A stretch of 64,000 bases of DNA from contig NZ_JACGWX010000001.1 in assembly GCF_014137945.1 (NCBI RefSeq), forward strand, positions 434,001-498,000. The letters run 5' to 3'. This DNA is from Microcella alkalica (GTDB lineage: Bacteria; Actinomycetota; Actinomycetes; Actinomycetales; Microbacteriaceae). Made by a program: the position numbers and the translations under genes. The notes below the pieces were generated by a model. It saw nothing but the letters and a program-made list of their open reading frames with translations. It searched no databases and was not told where the DNA came from. Numbering within the stretch: position 1 is the stretch's first letter; every line of letters starts with the position of its first letter. Positions 25,495 through 34,066 of the stretch are shown here, piece by piece.

Positions 25495-27023
25495 CGCGGG
25501 ACATGTTCCGCTTCATGGTGGGCGAGGTCGACGCGGGGGAGTTGCGCAGCCTTTTCGTGGCCGCCGATCTGCTCGCGCGCCCCGAGTTGATCGAGCGCGG
25601 CATTCGCGTACTCGAAGAGGGTGCCGACTTCGAGCGGGGCGAGCGGTGGGGCGTGTACAACATCCAGCGTCTCTACCTGACCGTGTTGGAGGCGCTCGAT
25701 ATTCGCGAGAGCACCATCCCTGGAACCCCCGCGCGAGCAGAGCTCGTCATGTACCAGCTCGGCAAGTTCTCGCAGGTAATCTCAGACTTCGAGGCCATCA
25801 ACTTCGCCTCAGACCCTGAGCGCAAGTACCAGGGCTTCGTGCGCTTTCTCACCGACGACCGCCAAGCGCCGAGCTACTACGAAGAGAGTGACGGCGACGC
25901 CGGATACGCGACCCCCGACGCGGTCACCATCACGACGGTGCACCGCGCGAAGGGCATGCAGTGGCCGGCTGTCTTCGTGCCGTGCCTGCGCAAGAACCGC
26001 TTTCCGATCCGATCCTCCGGCGGAATCAACCTCTTCCACGTCATCCCCGTCGAGGCAGTGCCCAACGGAGCCCGCTACCGCGGCGGTCGCTCAGAAGAGA
26101 CGCGCCTGTTCTACGTCGCCGTGACGCGAGCGCAAAAGTACCTCTACCTGACCTGGGCCCCCATCGCGAGCAACCAACAGGCTCGCGCCCGCTCTGACTT
26201 CTTCCGAGACGCGGCCGCCTCCGACTGGATGCTCACCGCCGACCCCGGCTTGCCCGACGTGCCCCGGCTCACCCCGACCCCCAAGGTCGAGACGCCGGCC
26301 GTCACCATCTCGTTCTCAGAGCTCAAGTATCTGCTCGAGTGCCCGTACCAGTTCAAGCTGCGCTTCATGTACGGCTTCAACCCGCCGATTCACGAGGCGC
26401 TCGGTTACGGTAAGGGCCTGCACAACGCATTGGCCGAGATGCACAAGCGCGCGTTGGCGGGCGATGTGCCATCGCGTGACGAGACGAAGAACCTCGTCGA
26501 CCGGCACCTCCTGACGCCCTACGCTTACCCGACGCTGCGCGAGAACCTGCGGGCAGCCGCGATTCGGGCGCTCGAGCACTACTTCGACGCTCACGGAGAC
26601 GATCTCACCCGAACCGAGCACAGCGAGAAGCAGATCGAAGTGGTCGTGTCGCCCGGCGTCACGGTGAACGGCCGCATCGACCTCATCAAGCGACTCGAGA
26701 GCGACGAGGTCGCGATCGTCGACTTCAAGTCGACCGAAGATGCCCAGGACTCCGACATGACGCGCGACCAGCTCAGCGTTTACGCGCTCGGGTACCGCGA
26801 GTTGACCGGGGCCTCCGCTGACCGCATCCAGGTGTTGAACCTCGACGAGCGCGGCGACCCGTTCAACGTTCCGATCGATGACGCGCTGCTCGCCGACATC
26901 CGAACAAAGATCGAGGCGGTGGCCAAGGACATTCGCTCCGAGTGGTTCCCGTGCGGGCACGACCACAGTGCTGACACTGCGTTCAACGACTTGGCGTGGT
27001 TGGCGGAGGGATCACCCGGATAG
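25491..27023 (+). pseudogene. UvrD-like helicase/PD-(D/E)XK nuclease, 5' part missing
   Basis: About 510 residues equal to the C-terminal half of a large AddA/UvrD-type protein. Helicase motifs V and VI are present (TVHRAKGMQWPAVFVP and EETRLFYVAVTRAQK), but the Walker A and DExx motifs are absent. A RecB-like nuclease follows: CPYQFKLRF, then GKGLHNALAEMH, GRIDLI, VDFKSTED and QLSVYALGYREL. Relatives usually have about 1000 residues. It begins where the IS3 element ends, so insertion with deletion removed the ATPase half. The nuclease domain could still fold if translated from ATG 25505. Confidence 0.8.
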
Positions 27024-27087
27024 TCCAGATCGTGTCTGCAAAGCGGCACAGCCTCGCCAGGTGTCGGAGATCCGAATTACGACCCTT

Positions 27088-27115
27088 TTGCGCCGTCGTC
27101 GGTCGCCTGTACTCT
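27088..27115 (+). promoter_or_regulatory. Candidate promoter of the retron RNA
   Basis: TTGCGC (27088-27093) and TACTCT (27110-27115) are 16 bases apart, placing the start within a few bases of the first arm of the predicted retron RNA. Confidence 0.5.
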
Positions 27116-27120
27116 CTGAT

Positions 27121-27292
27121 GAGCGAAGGTCGGTGATCTAGTAGTCGCTGAGGAATCATCCTCGGCCTCGTCGAAGCGCTGCAGAGCTGAGGCGCGGACG
27201 GCCCAGTGTCGTCTGCGGCAGGTCGATTGCGACCCGCCGTGAATCACCGTGAAGAACCCAATAGCAACAAAGGTAGACGCCGACCTTCGCTT
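27121..27292 (+). ncRNA. Predicted retron msr-msd RNA
   Basis: The RNA is closed by long-range pairing of 27122-27135 with 27278-27291. This is 12 contiguous Watson-Crick pairs, a G-U and a G-C, as expected for retron a1/a2 arms. Inside, 27147-27153 pairs with 27160-27166 (msr-like hairpin, loop AATCAT). In addition, 27216-27225 pairs with 27230-27239 (msd-like hairpin, one mismatch, loop ATTG), and a 5-bp stem surrounds GCCCAGTGT. It ends 19 bases before the RT gene and has a promoter just upstream. The branching G and exact msd limits are not fixed. Confidence 0.72.
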
Positions 27293-27310
27293 CACCAAGG
27301 AGTCACTTAG

Positions 27311-28432
27311 ATGGTCGAACGGCTTGATCCGAACCTTCGATCGTACTTCGACCTGTCCAGCTTGGTGCAAGTCTCCGGAGCTGACTCGGGCTTCATCGAA
27401 GATGTGGTTGACCGTCGACTAAGTCCGTACTACGTGAGTGCAGTCCCTAAGCGCACTGGTGGGAAGCGCCACATCGAAAAGCCCAACGCCGAGATCCTCG
27501 CGATTCAGCAGCCGATCCTGCGTGACATATTGATGACCAGATCGCCGAGCGAAAAGGTCTTCTCGTATGTGAAGGGTCGTTCGCCGGTTCAATGCGCGCG
27601 TCAGCATCTCGGTGCTCGGTGGCTCCTGAGGGTAGACCTGAAGGCATTCTTCTACTCCATCTCAGAAGTGGACATTTATTACCTGTTCCTCAAAGAGTTC
27701 GGCTTCAAACAGCTCACTGCCTTTCAGCTCGCGAGACTGGTTACTGTCGTGTCTGACGACTCACTCGAAGTGAGCGAAGTCGACCTACTGAAGGCGCACC
27801 CCCACGTGTCCAAGTACCGTTCCCGCTATGTTGCCGGTTACACGCCGCAGGTGCTCGGCCATCTGCCTCATGGCGCCCCGACCTCTGGGGCTTTGTCCAA
27901 TCTCGTATCGCGTCAGCTGGATCACGCCATCGCAGCTCTTGCCGTCCAACACGAACTGGTGTTCGCACGGTACTCCGACGACATCTATCTCTCGGCGCGG
28001 CGGCCGATCACTCGAACTCAATCCACCAAGGTGCTCTCCGATCTCTCAGGCGTCATTCGCGGCAACGGCTTCGTCGTGAACCAAACGAAGACGCGCATGT
28101 CATTCGAAGATGACAAGAAGCTTGTCCTCGGAATCCACGTTGACGGTGATCGGCTGCGACTTCGGCGAGAGTACCGAGACCGAATCGACTACGAACTCCA
28201 CATGATCGAAACACACGGAGCGGAATCTCATGCTCAGAAACGGGGCGATAAGGGGGTCGCATTCCTGCTCGGCCGAGTCTCTGGGCTGATCGCCCATGCC
28301 CAAGATGTCGACCCCGAATGGGGCCGCGGGAGAAGAGCACGTTTCCGCGCGATCCTGATGGACGGCAAGAGCACTGAGGCGCTGCTGCACAAGCATTTGA
28401 CTGAGCGACGAGAACGCCTGAGATCCACCTAA
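27311..28432 (+). CDS. Retron reverse transcriptase
   Basis: A 373-residue RT that would copy the upstream RNA into msDNA. The blocks run in retron order: VPKRTGGKRHIEKP (45-58), CARQH at 95-99 in place of the usual NAxxH region X, LRVDLKAFF (D109), LPHGAPTSGALSNLV (185-199), the catalytic YSDD (221-224, YADD in most retrons) and NQTKTR (257-262). VLGIHVD stands where retrons have VTG. ATG 27311 has AAGGAG 8 bases upstream. Base composition is clearly lower in GC than the flanks, a sign of transfer. Confidence 0.88.
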   Translation: MVERLDPNLRSYFDLSSLVQVSGADSGFIEDVVDRRLSPYYVSAVPKRTGGKRHIEKPNAEILAIQQPILRDILMTRSPSEKVFSYVKGRSPVQCARQHLGARWLLRVDLKAFFYSISEVDIYYLFLKEFGFKQLTAFQLARLVTVVSDDSLEVSEVDLLKAHPHVSKYRSRYVAGYTPQVLGHLPHGAPTSGALSNLVSRQLDHAIAALAVQHELVFARYSDDIYLSARRPITRTQSTKVLSDLSGVIRGNGFVVNQTKTRMSFEDDKKLVLGIHVDGDRLRLRREYRDRIDYELHMIETHGAESHAQKRGDKGVAFLLGRVSGLIAHAQDVDPEWGRGRRARFRAILMDGKSTEALLHKHLTERRERLRST

Positions 28433-28587
28433 ATCGTACTCTTGGATCGCGGTTGCCGCTGATCGGGGTGAAGTTCCTTTTCATCGTCGACCACCTGCTC
28501 AGGCAATCGCGAATCCCCTCCGAGTCGGTGCGCTCGCGACCATGTGTTGCCGTAACCCGGCACAGGGCTTTAAAAAGGTTCAACCAC

Positions 28588-28878
28588 GTGAAAGAGATCA
28601 TCTGCCCCAACTGTGGCAAGGCCTTCACGATCGACGAAGCCGGATACGCCGACATCCTCAAGCAGGTGCGCGACACCGACTTCGAGAAGCAGCTGCACGA
28701 GCGGCTCGAGCTTGCCGACCAGGAGAAGCAGCGGGCGATCGAACTCGCCGAGACGAAAGCTGCCGGCGAGCTGCAGAAGGCTGCGGCCGCGAAAGACTCC
28801 GAGATTCAGGCGCTGAAGGCCAAGCTCGACGCGGGGGAGAGCGCCAACAAGGTCGCCGTCGAGTGGAGTCCCGCATAG
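28588..28878 (+). pseudogene. DUF2130 protein, N-terminal fragment
   Basis: 96 residues: IICPNCGKAFTIDEAGYADI, then LKQVRDTDFEKQLHERLEL and a Lys/Glu-rich coiled coil. This is the start of DUF2130 proteins, which are usually over 400 residues with a nuclease-like C-terminus. The frame ends in the first bases of the rearranged IS110 element. GTG 28588 follows AAAAAGG. It is the first gene after the retron RT. Confidence 0.75.
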
Positions 28879-29015
28879 TGGATGCTCCTATTGCTGTCAA
28901 GCGGCTCGCGTTGGGCGGAGCCGAGCCAGCGCGAGGGTGGCACGTTGCTCGAGTTCGGGGTCGGCGCGGGTGCCGATCTCGAGTCGGCGGAGCCGCTGGT
29001 AGGGGACTCCGAGAG
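28877..29015 (+). repeat. Left arm of the 139-bp inverted repeat
   Basis: Reverse complement of 29873-30011. It creates an artificial open frame at the left edge that starts like an antisense copy of the transposase C-terminus. Confidence 0.9.
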
Positions 29016-29991
29016 GCAGGATCGGCGAGCTCGCAGGCTCCGGGGCAAGTCCGACCCTTTGGACGCGCACCAGGCAGCAGTGACGGTTTTGGCCGACACG
29101 AACACTGCGATTCCGAAGACCGGTGATGGCGCTGTCGAGTCCATACGGATCCTTCTCGGGGAGCGGCGCTCCGCGGCAAAGGCGCGGGCGCAGGCGATGA
29201 ACCAGATCCACGCGCTGCTGATCACCGCACCCGAGCTGGTCCGGCAGGCGTTCCGCGCCCTCAGCGGGCAACGGCTCATCCGCGCGCTCGCAAAGACCCG
29301 CCCCGGCACGAGCGCGTCGGCTGCTGCGGAAGTCGTTGCCCGTCAGACGTTGCGGAGGCTGGCCGTCCGTCACCTCACTATGCAGGCGGAGATCGACCTG
29401 ATCGAGCAACAACTGGATGCCCTGATTCGGCAGGTGAACCCCGCTCTGCTGTCGCTCAGCGGGGTCGGCCCGGTCACCGCCGCGACGTTGCTGGTCGCCG
29501 CTGGCGACAACCCCGAACGTCTCGCCACCCGGGCCAGCTTCGCCGCTCTGGCCGGCGTCGCCCCGATCCCCGCCTCGTCCGGGCAACGCACCCGGCACCG
29601 ACTCTCGCGGGGCGGGAATCGGCACGCGAACGCAGCACTGCACCGGATCGTGCTGCTGCGCATGCGCCACCGGGAGCCGCGCACCATGGCCTACTTCGAA
29701 CGGCGCCGCGCCGAGGGCCTCACCGACCGGGACATCATGCGCTGCCTGAAACGCCACATCGCGAACCAGATCTACGCAATCCTGCTCCACCCCGCCACCG
29801 ACAATCCGGTCGGAAGCGAACTGCGAGCCAGACGACAGCAGATCGGCGTTTCGATCAGCGTGCTCGCCGCCTCTCTCGGAGTCCCCTACCAGCGGCTCCG
29901 CCGACTCGAGATCGGCACCCGCGCCGACCCCGAACTCGAGCAACGTGCCACCCTCGCGCTGGCTCGGCTCCGCCCAACGCGAGCCGCTTGA
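29016..29991 (+). pseudogene. IS110 family transposase, N-terminus missing
   Basis: The frame reads GKSDPLDAHQAAVTVL (third part of the DEDD domain), then the central helices and the Transposase_20 domain (LLSLSGVGPVTAATLL, FAALAGVAPIPASSG and HRLSRGGNRHANAALHR with its conserved serine region). The first acidic residues of the DEDD (RuvC-like) site are missing, replaced by sequence from the inverted arm. The product is probably inactive alone. Confidence 0.8.
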
Positions 29992-30011
29992 CAGCAATAG
30001 GAGCATCCACT
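29873..30011 (+). repeat. Right arm of the 139-bp inverted repeat
   Basis: Encodes the C-terminal 40 residues of the IS110 transposase (LGVPYQRLRRLEIG onward) and about 20 bases beyond. Exact inverted copy at 28877-29015. Confidence 0.9.
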
Positions 30012-30566
30012 TCCAGGGACTTGACCCTCAACACAGTAGAACGAGAGTCCGCAGCTATGAAGGAGAGCCTGAACCGCCTCGCCCGCCACGCGAAGACTCG
30101 CGAGAGTCATCTGCTTGTTCTCATGGACCAAGTGAATGAGAAGCAACGCGTCGATCGCATGCCGAGGCTCTATGCCCACATGTTCAGCCGCTCGAGCGAG
30201 TTCGAAGAGATGAAGCGCCTCGTCGAACCACCCATGCACATCGACAGTGCGGTCAGCGCGAACATTCAGTTTGCTGACTGGGTTGCTGCCTGCGTTTCGC
30301 GGGCTGTCGATTACCAGCTCGTCGAGCGTTCCGAACATGCCTGGGCCACCGGTGGGGTCTTCGATGCGGTGCGCGGTGCATTCACCCACAAGTCGAAAGT
30401 GCATCTCTGGAATCGGAGCGTGAACGACATTTTCCACTCGAATGTCTTCCTCCGTGAGCGCGCTCTGTATCCGAGCGTGAAAGGGCATCGAGTGTCGGCG
30501 GGCATGCCGGAAGAGGCGCTGCGGAAGCTTCGAGCTGCAGCCGAGAAAAGTCAACGCCGCAAGTGA
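30012..30566 (+). pseudogene. DUF3800 protein, C-terminal fragment
   Basis: About 180 residues: ESHLLVLMDQVNEKQRV, then RLYAHMFSRSSEFEEMKRLV, PPMHIDSAVSANIQFADW and VAACVSRAVDYQL. This is the second half of DUF3800, an RNase H-like fold family. The N-terminal strand with the DESG signature is missing, cut at the right arm of the IS110 element. Translation could only start inside the repeat or at ATG 30058. DUF3800 has been catalogued among retron-associated proteins as I recall, so this may be a lost effector. Confidence 0.75.
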
Positions 30567-30699
30567 CCCCTCTCCTCGTCGCGAACGATGACTTCGTGAG
30601 GTGCTCACAGTGCAGGCAATCGGGGTCGCGCTGGCGTGCACTGATCCCCATGGAGCGTCGAGAGAGATGCAAAACACTGATTCAATGGTGATCGCTAAA

Positions 30700-30734
30700 C
30701 CTGCCATAAGCGGATATAATGGCAGGTATACCTG
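30700..30734. promoter_or_regulatory. hipBA promoter and operators
   Basis: A perfect TATAAT (30715-30720) lies inside an inverted repeat whose arms are CCTGCCAT (30700-30707) and ATGGCAGG (30719-30726). The 12-bp palindrome CAGGTATACCTG follows at 30723-30734. HipB-type repressors bind such sites to shut off their own operon. Confidence 0.75.
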
Positions 30735-30746
30735 TCAGGGGGCGTC

Positions 30747-31046
30747 ATGGTTCAGCGAGCATCCGCACGGCAGCAGCGCCTGCTGCGCGAGTTCGGGGCG
30801 CATATCCGAACGTGGCGGAAGCTCAACGGGGTGTCGGCCACCGACCTCGCCGCGCGTGCCTTCGTCACGCGCGAGACCCTTCGGCACATCGAGAACGGCA
30901 CCGGCTCACCGCGGCTCGACTCGGTGGTCGCCGTTCTGACGGCGCTGGGCATCGCCGACACGGTCGTGACGGCGGCTGACCCGTATCGGTCAGAGGCAGC
31001 GCGCGCTCGACTCGACGCCATCATCGGTGCAGGCGGCACGCCGTGA
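30747..31046 (+). CDS. hipB: HipB-like antitoxin, XRE-family repressor
   Basis: A 99-residue DNA-binding protein. LLREFGAHIRTWRKLNG, then SATDLAARAFVTRETLRHIENG and SPRLDSVVAVLTALGI form the XRE helix-turn-helix. It would neutralise the HipA encoded immediately downstream (GTGA overlap at 31043-31046) and repress the operon through the palindromes upstream of ATG 30747. Confidence 0.85.
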   Translation: MVQRASARQQRLLREFGAHIRTWRKLNGVSATDLAARAFVTRETLRHIENGTGSPRLDSVVAVLTALGIADTVVTAADPYRSEAARARLDAIIGAGGTP

Positions 31047-32317
31047 ACCGAGTCGAGGTCTATCTCGACGGCCTTGAGGCAGGGCCTGTGCACGTCGGAG
31101 CGCTCGAGGCCTCATTCACTGGCGGTCGCGCACTCGCGTCATCGTCGTTTCAGTACGCGCCGAGCTATCTGGCGCATCCGGGCCGATACGCCCTCTCGCC
31201 CGACCTCCCGCTCGCGACCGGGCGCCTCTACACCGACGAGACTCGGCCGCAGTTCGGGGCGTTCGCCGACGCGGCGCCCGACGAGTGGGGCCGCAAGATC
31301 GTCGAGGCCGACCACGCCCGGCGCCGCACGCTCGACCCGACGATGCCCGCGCAGCTGGGGCCGTTCGACCTGCTTCTCGGGGTCGCCGACCGCACGCGCA
31401 TGGGGGCGTTGAGGTTTCGCGCGGGCGACTCGAGCGAGCATCCATGGCTCTCGGAGGACAGCGGCGTCGCGCGCCTGCACGAGCTCGACCACGTCGTCGA
31501 GGTGGCGCGTCGCTACGACGCCAACGAGGCAACCGATGACGACCTTGCCTATCTGTCTGACATCGCCACGAGCGCCGGCGGCGCACGCTCCAAAGCGAAC
31601 GTGCTGATCGCCAACGGCCAGCTCGCCATCGCGAAACTGCCTCACTCGAAAGACGGCGTCTTCGACGTCGAAGCCTGGGAGGCCCTCGCGCTCACCATCG
31701 CCGGCCGCGCGGGGCTGGCGGTGCCGCGCTTCAACCGGGTGCCGGCCGGGGCGTCGACGTCGGTGCTCCTCGCTCACCGCTTCGACAGAACGATCGACGG
31801 CTCGCGCATCGGCTACATCTCGGCCGCGACGGCCATGAGCATCGGCGAGCACGAGGGTCGCAGCGTGACCTACGTCGATTTCGCGGATGCTCTCGCCGAG
31901 CTCAGCGAGAACCCTGCGGCCGACCTGCGCGAGCTGTACGGCCGCGTCGCCCTCACCGTGCTCATCAACAACGTCGACGACCACTGGCGCAATCACGGGC
32001 TGCTGCGAGGGCGCACCGGCTGGCGACTTGCTCCCGTGTTCGACCTGAACCCGTCGCGCTCGCGCGGAGTCATCACCTCGCGGCCCATCAGCGCCGACGA
32101 CGACCCGCGCCGCCGTGATCTGCGCAGCCTCATCGCGGTGGCCGACGCCTTTGGCCTGTCTGGCGCGTCGGCAGCTGCAGTCGTTCGGGGAGTCGGCGAG
32201 CAGGTGGCGCACTGGCGCGACGTCGCCCGCGAACGGCAGATCGACTCAGGCCAGATCGAGGCGATGGCTGTCGCGTTCGACGAGCAGCAGCTCGACTACG
32301 CGCTCGGGCTCGTCTAG
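31043..32317 (+). CDS. hipA: HipA-family serine/threonine kinase toxin
   Basis: A 424-residue kinase. The N-subdomain-1 region (FADAAPDEWGRKIVEAD) comes first. The ATP-loop GGARSKA (179-185), nucleotide lysine K198 (AIAKLP), HRFDR (245-249), catalytic NNVDDHWRNHG (309-319) and metal-binding VFDLNP (D334) are all present. E. coli HipA phosphorylates glutamyl-tRNA synthetase; the target here is unknown. All catalytic residues look intact, so the toxin is probably active when unbalanced. Confidence 0.9.
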   Translation: MNRVEVYLDGLEAGPVHVGALEASFTGGRALASSSFQYAPSYLAHPGRYALSPDLPLATGRLYTDETRPQFGAFADAAPDEWGRKIVEADHARRRTLDPTMPAQLGPFDLLLGVADRTRMGALRFRAGDSSEHPWLSEDSGVARLHELDHVVEVARRYDANEATDDDLAYLSDIATSAGGARSKANVLIANGQLAIAKLPHSKDGVFDVEAWEALALTIAGRAGLAVPRFNRVPAGASTSVLLAHRFDRTIDGSRIGYISAATAMSIGEHEGRSVTYVDFADALAELSENPAADLRELYGRVALTVLINNVDDHWRNHGLLRGRTGWRLAPVFDLNPSRSRGVITSRPISADDDPRRRDLRSLIAVADAFGLSGASAAAVVRGVGEQVAHWRDVARERQIDSGQIEAMAVAFDEQQLDYALGLV

Positions 32318-32364
32318 AGCCCCCACCGGACGTGCCGCAGCCGCTCGACCCGCTCCACCTCAAC

Positions 32365-32370
32365 TACCGT
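32365..32370 (+). promoter_or_regulatory. Leaderless -10 hexamer of the pRiA4b ORF-3-like gene
   Basis: TACCGT, 7 bases before ATG 32378. Confidence 0.5.
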
Positions 32371-32377
32371 GGTCGCC

Positions 32378-33706
32378 ATGCACGTGCGCCTCTCGCTGAT
32401 CGACTCGGTGCCACCCGTCACTCGCGACATCGCGATCGACCCCGGCACGACGCTCGACGTCGTGCACCTCGTCATTCAGCGGCTGTTCGACTGGCAGAAC
32501 GTGCACCTGCACCGCTTCGACTCGGTCGACACGTACGAGCGGTGGCGCGCGGATGTGCCTGAACCCCGCTCGTGGCTGTTGCCGTCACTACTCGACGAGT
32601 TCGACGGCGAGCCTGACGCTGACGCCACACTCGCCGAGGCCCTCACGGTGGGCGGCGGCACGCTCTGGTACGAATACGACTTCGGCGACAGTTGGCGGCT
32701 CACGATCACCGCGATCGACGGCGACGACACCCCGCGGTGCGTGCTCGCGGCGGTCGGGCAGCCGCCGCACGACGACTCCGGCGGAGTCCACACCTTCAAC
32801 GAGCGCCGCGCGAAACGGGTCACCGCCTCCGAGCCGGTCGACATTGCCGCGCTCGACACTGTCGCGCTCAACATTGCCGCGCTCGACGCGAGCGTGCAGA
32901 CCTTGCTCGCCACCACGCGCACCCTGCCGCTTGTGCGCCCCCTGCTCACACGCGTCACGACCGACGTCGGCTCAGACTGGTGCGCGCGCATCGCGGCCGC
33001 GGCGGAGCATCCGCCGATCGTCGACGACGCAGCGATCGCCGCCAGCATCAGACCCATCGAATGGATGCTCCGCCGCATCGGCCCCGACGGCACAGCTCTC
33101 ACGGCCGCGGGCTGGCTGCCGCCCGCGATCGTGCGCGACGCCATGCGCGAGCTCGACTGGGAGCATCGCGACGTCGGCATGATGAATCGCGAGGACCGCA
33201 CCTTCGCCATCGCCGACCTACGGGCGCTCATGCGGCAGCTCGGGCTGCTGCGCGTCGCGAAGGGTCGCATCGTGCCGACCGCGGTCGCGCGGCGTCTGCT
33301 CGATGACTCGCGGGCGCTGTGGGGTCACGTCGCCGAGCAACTCGTCGAGCGCCAGCCGAAGCCGGTCGGTCGCGACCTCATGCTGATGCTCGCGCTGCAG
33401 CTGGTCTCGGGGGAGGCGCTCGACGAGCAACCGCTCGCTGACCGCATGGCGCGCGACCTCACCGAGCTGGGATGGCGAGACCCGCGCGGCAGTCGGCTCG
33501 AAGAGCTGCTCGACGGCCGCGTGACGCCGGCGACGGCGGCGAGCATGCTGTCGTGGGCGCAGCAGCCGCTGCGCGACCTCGGCGCCTACCCCGAGAGCGG
33601 GCGGCGGCGGTGGGAGTGGGGCAGCGAGCCGACCGAGATCGGTCGGGCGCTGGGGTGGGCGATGCTCGGCGGCACGCTGGTGCAAGGTCAAGACCAGATT
33701 ACTTAA
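32378..33706 (+). CDS. Plasmid pRiA4b ORF-3 family protein
   Basis: A 442-residue protein. The N-terminal domain (HVRLSLIDSVPPVTRDIAI, then HLVIQRLFDWQNVHLHRF and WYEYDFGDSWRLTI) is the pRiA4b ORF-3 fold. The C-terminal 250 residues are helical and Arg-rich without a recognised domain. The family occurs on plasmids and accessory regions; its role is unknown. It sits between two hipBA modules on the same strand. ATG 32378 is chosen from the leaderless promoter; GTG 32369 is in frame. Confidence 0.85.
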   Translation: MHVRLSLIDSVPPVTRDIAIDPGTTLDVVHLVIQRLFDWQNVHLHRFDSVDTYERWRADVPEPRSWLLPSLLDEFDGEPDADATLAEALTVGGGTLWYEYDFGDSWRLTITAIDGDDTPRCVLAAVGQPPHDDSGGVHTFNERRAKRVTASEPVDIAALDTVALNIAALDASVQTLLATTRTLPLVRPLLTRVTTDVGSDWCARIAAAAEHPPIVDDAAIAASIRPIEWMLRRIGPDGTALTAAGWLPPAIVRDAMRELDWEHRDVGMMNREDRTFAIADLRALMRQLGLLRVAKGRIVPTAVARRLLDDSRALWGHVAEQLVERQPKPVGRDLMLMLALQLVSGEALDEQPLADRMARDLTELGWRDPRGSRLEELLDGRVTPATAASMLSWAQQPLRDLGAYPESGRRRWEWGSEPTEIGRALGWAMLGGTLVQGQDQIT

Positions 33707-33741
33707 CGTATGTATTCATGGACATTAAAGTGGTTTAGGTC

Positions 33742-33747
33742 TACTAT
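33742..33747 (+). promoter_or_regulatory. -10 hexamer of the second hipBA operon
   Basis: TACTAT, 10 bases before ATG 33758, in an AT-rich pocket (about 33700-33760) that is rare in this DNA. Confidence 0.45.
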
Positions 33748-33757
33748 TAGCTACATT

Positions 33758-34066
33758 ATGAGCAACTCAGGGCGTCCCGTTCCCTACGCTGTCGACTCCG
33801 CAGCGCGGGAGATCGGCGCCCATCTCGCCACCTGGCGCAAGCTCCAGCGGCTCACCGCGCAGCAGCTCGCCGAGCGCGCCGGAATCGCACGTTCGACGCT
33901 CTCCAAACTCGAGAACGGCGACAGCAGCGTCGGGTTCGACGTGGTCCTCCGCGTCGCCCGGGCGCTCGGTGTGCTGCAGCAGTTGGAGGACGCGCTCGAT
34001 CCGCTCGAGACCGACCTGGGTCGCGCGCGAGCCGACGAGCGCTTGCCGCAACGGGTGCGCTCGTGA
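33758..34066 (+). CDS. HipB-like antitoxin (second module)
   Basis: A 102-residue XRE-type regulator. REIGAHLATWRKLQR, then TAQQLAERAGIARSTLSKLENG and VGFDVVLRVARALGVL give a clear helix-turn-helix. ATG 33758 follows TACTAT; ATG 33710 would add 16 unlikely residues across the promoter. It overlaps the downstream hipA by GTGA. It is only distantly similar to the first HipB, so the pairs are probably not cross-reactive. Confidence 0.82.
   Translation: MSNSGRPVPYAVDSAAREIGAHLATWRKLQRLTAQQLAERAGIARSTLSKLENGDSSVGFDVVLRVARALGVLQQLEDALDPLETDLGRARADERLPQRVRS

Larger units (their letters stand above)
28877..30011. mobile_element. Rearranged IS110-type element with 139-bp inverted ends
   Basis: A 5'-truncated IS110 transposase gene is bounded by two 139-bp arms (28877-29015 and 29873-30011) that are exact reverse complements as far as I can read. 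The right arm is the natural 3' end of the transposase gene; the left arm is an inverted copy replacing the missing 5' end. IS110 elements normally lack terminal inverted repeats. The element separates a DUF2130 fragment from a DUF3800 fragment. Confidence 0.85.

Noticed and set aside
21955-27023. NERD-helicase and the UvrD/nuclease fragment as one gene split by the IS3 element
   Set aside because: The first gene ends with its own complete helicase C-terminus, so the two are different proteins.
27311-28432. Group II intron or DGR reverse transcriptase
   Set aside because: There is no maturase domain, intron RNA or template/variable repeat pair. Region X/Y-like blocks and the upstream RNA fit a retron better.
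28882-29991. A full-length 369-residue IS110 transposase
   Set aside because: Its first 45 residues are translated from the inverted copy of its own 3' end, so the natural N-terminus with the first catalytic acids is missing.
28897-30006. A second transposase on the minus strand of the IS110 element
   Set aside because: It starts with the same residues only because of the 139-bp inverted repeat; the rest is antisense noise.
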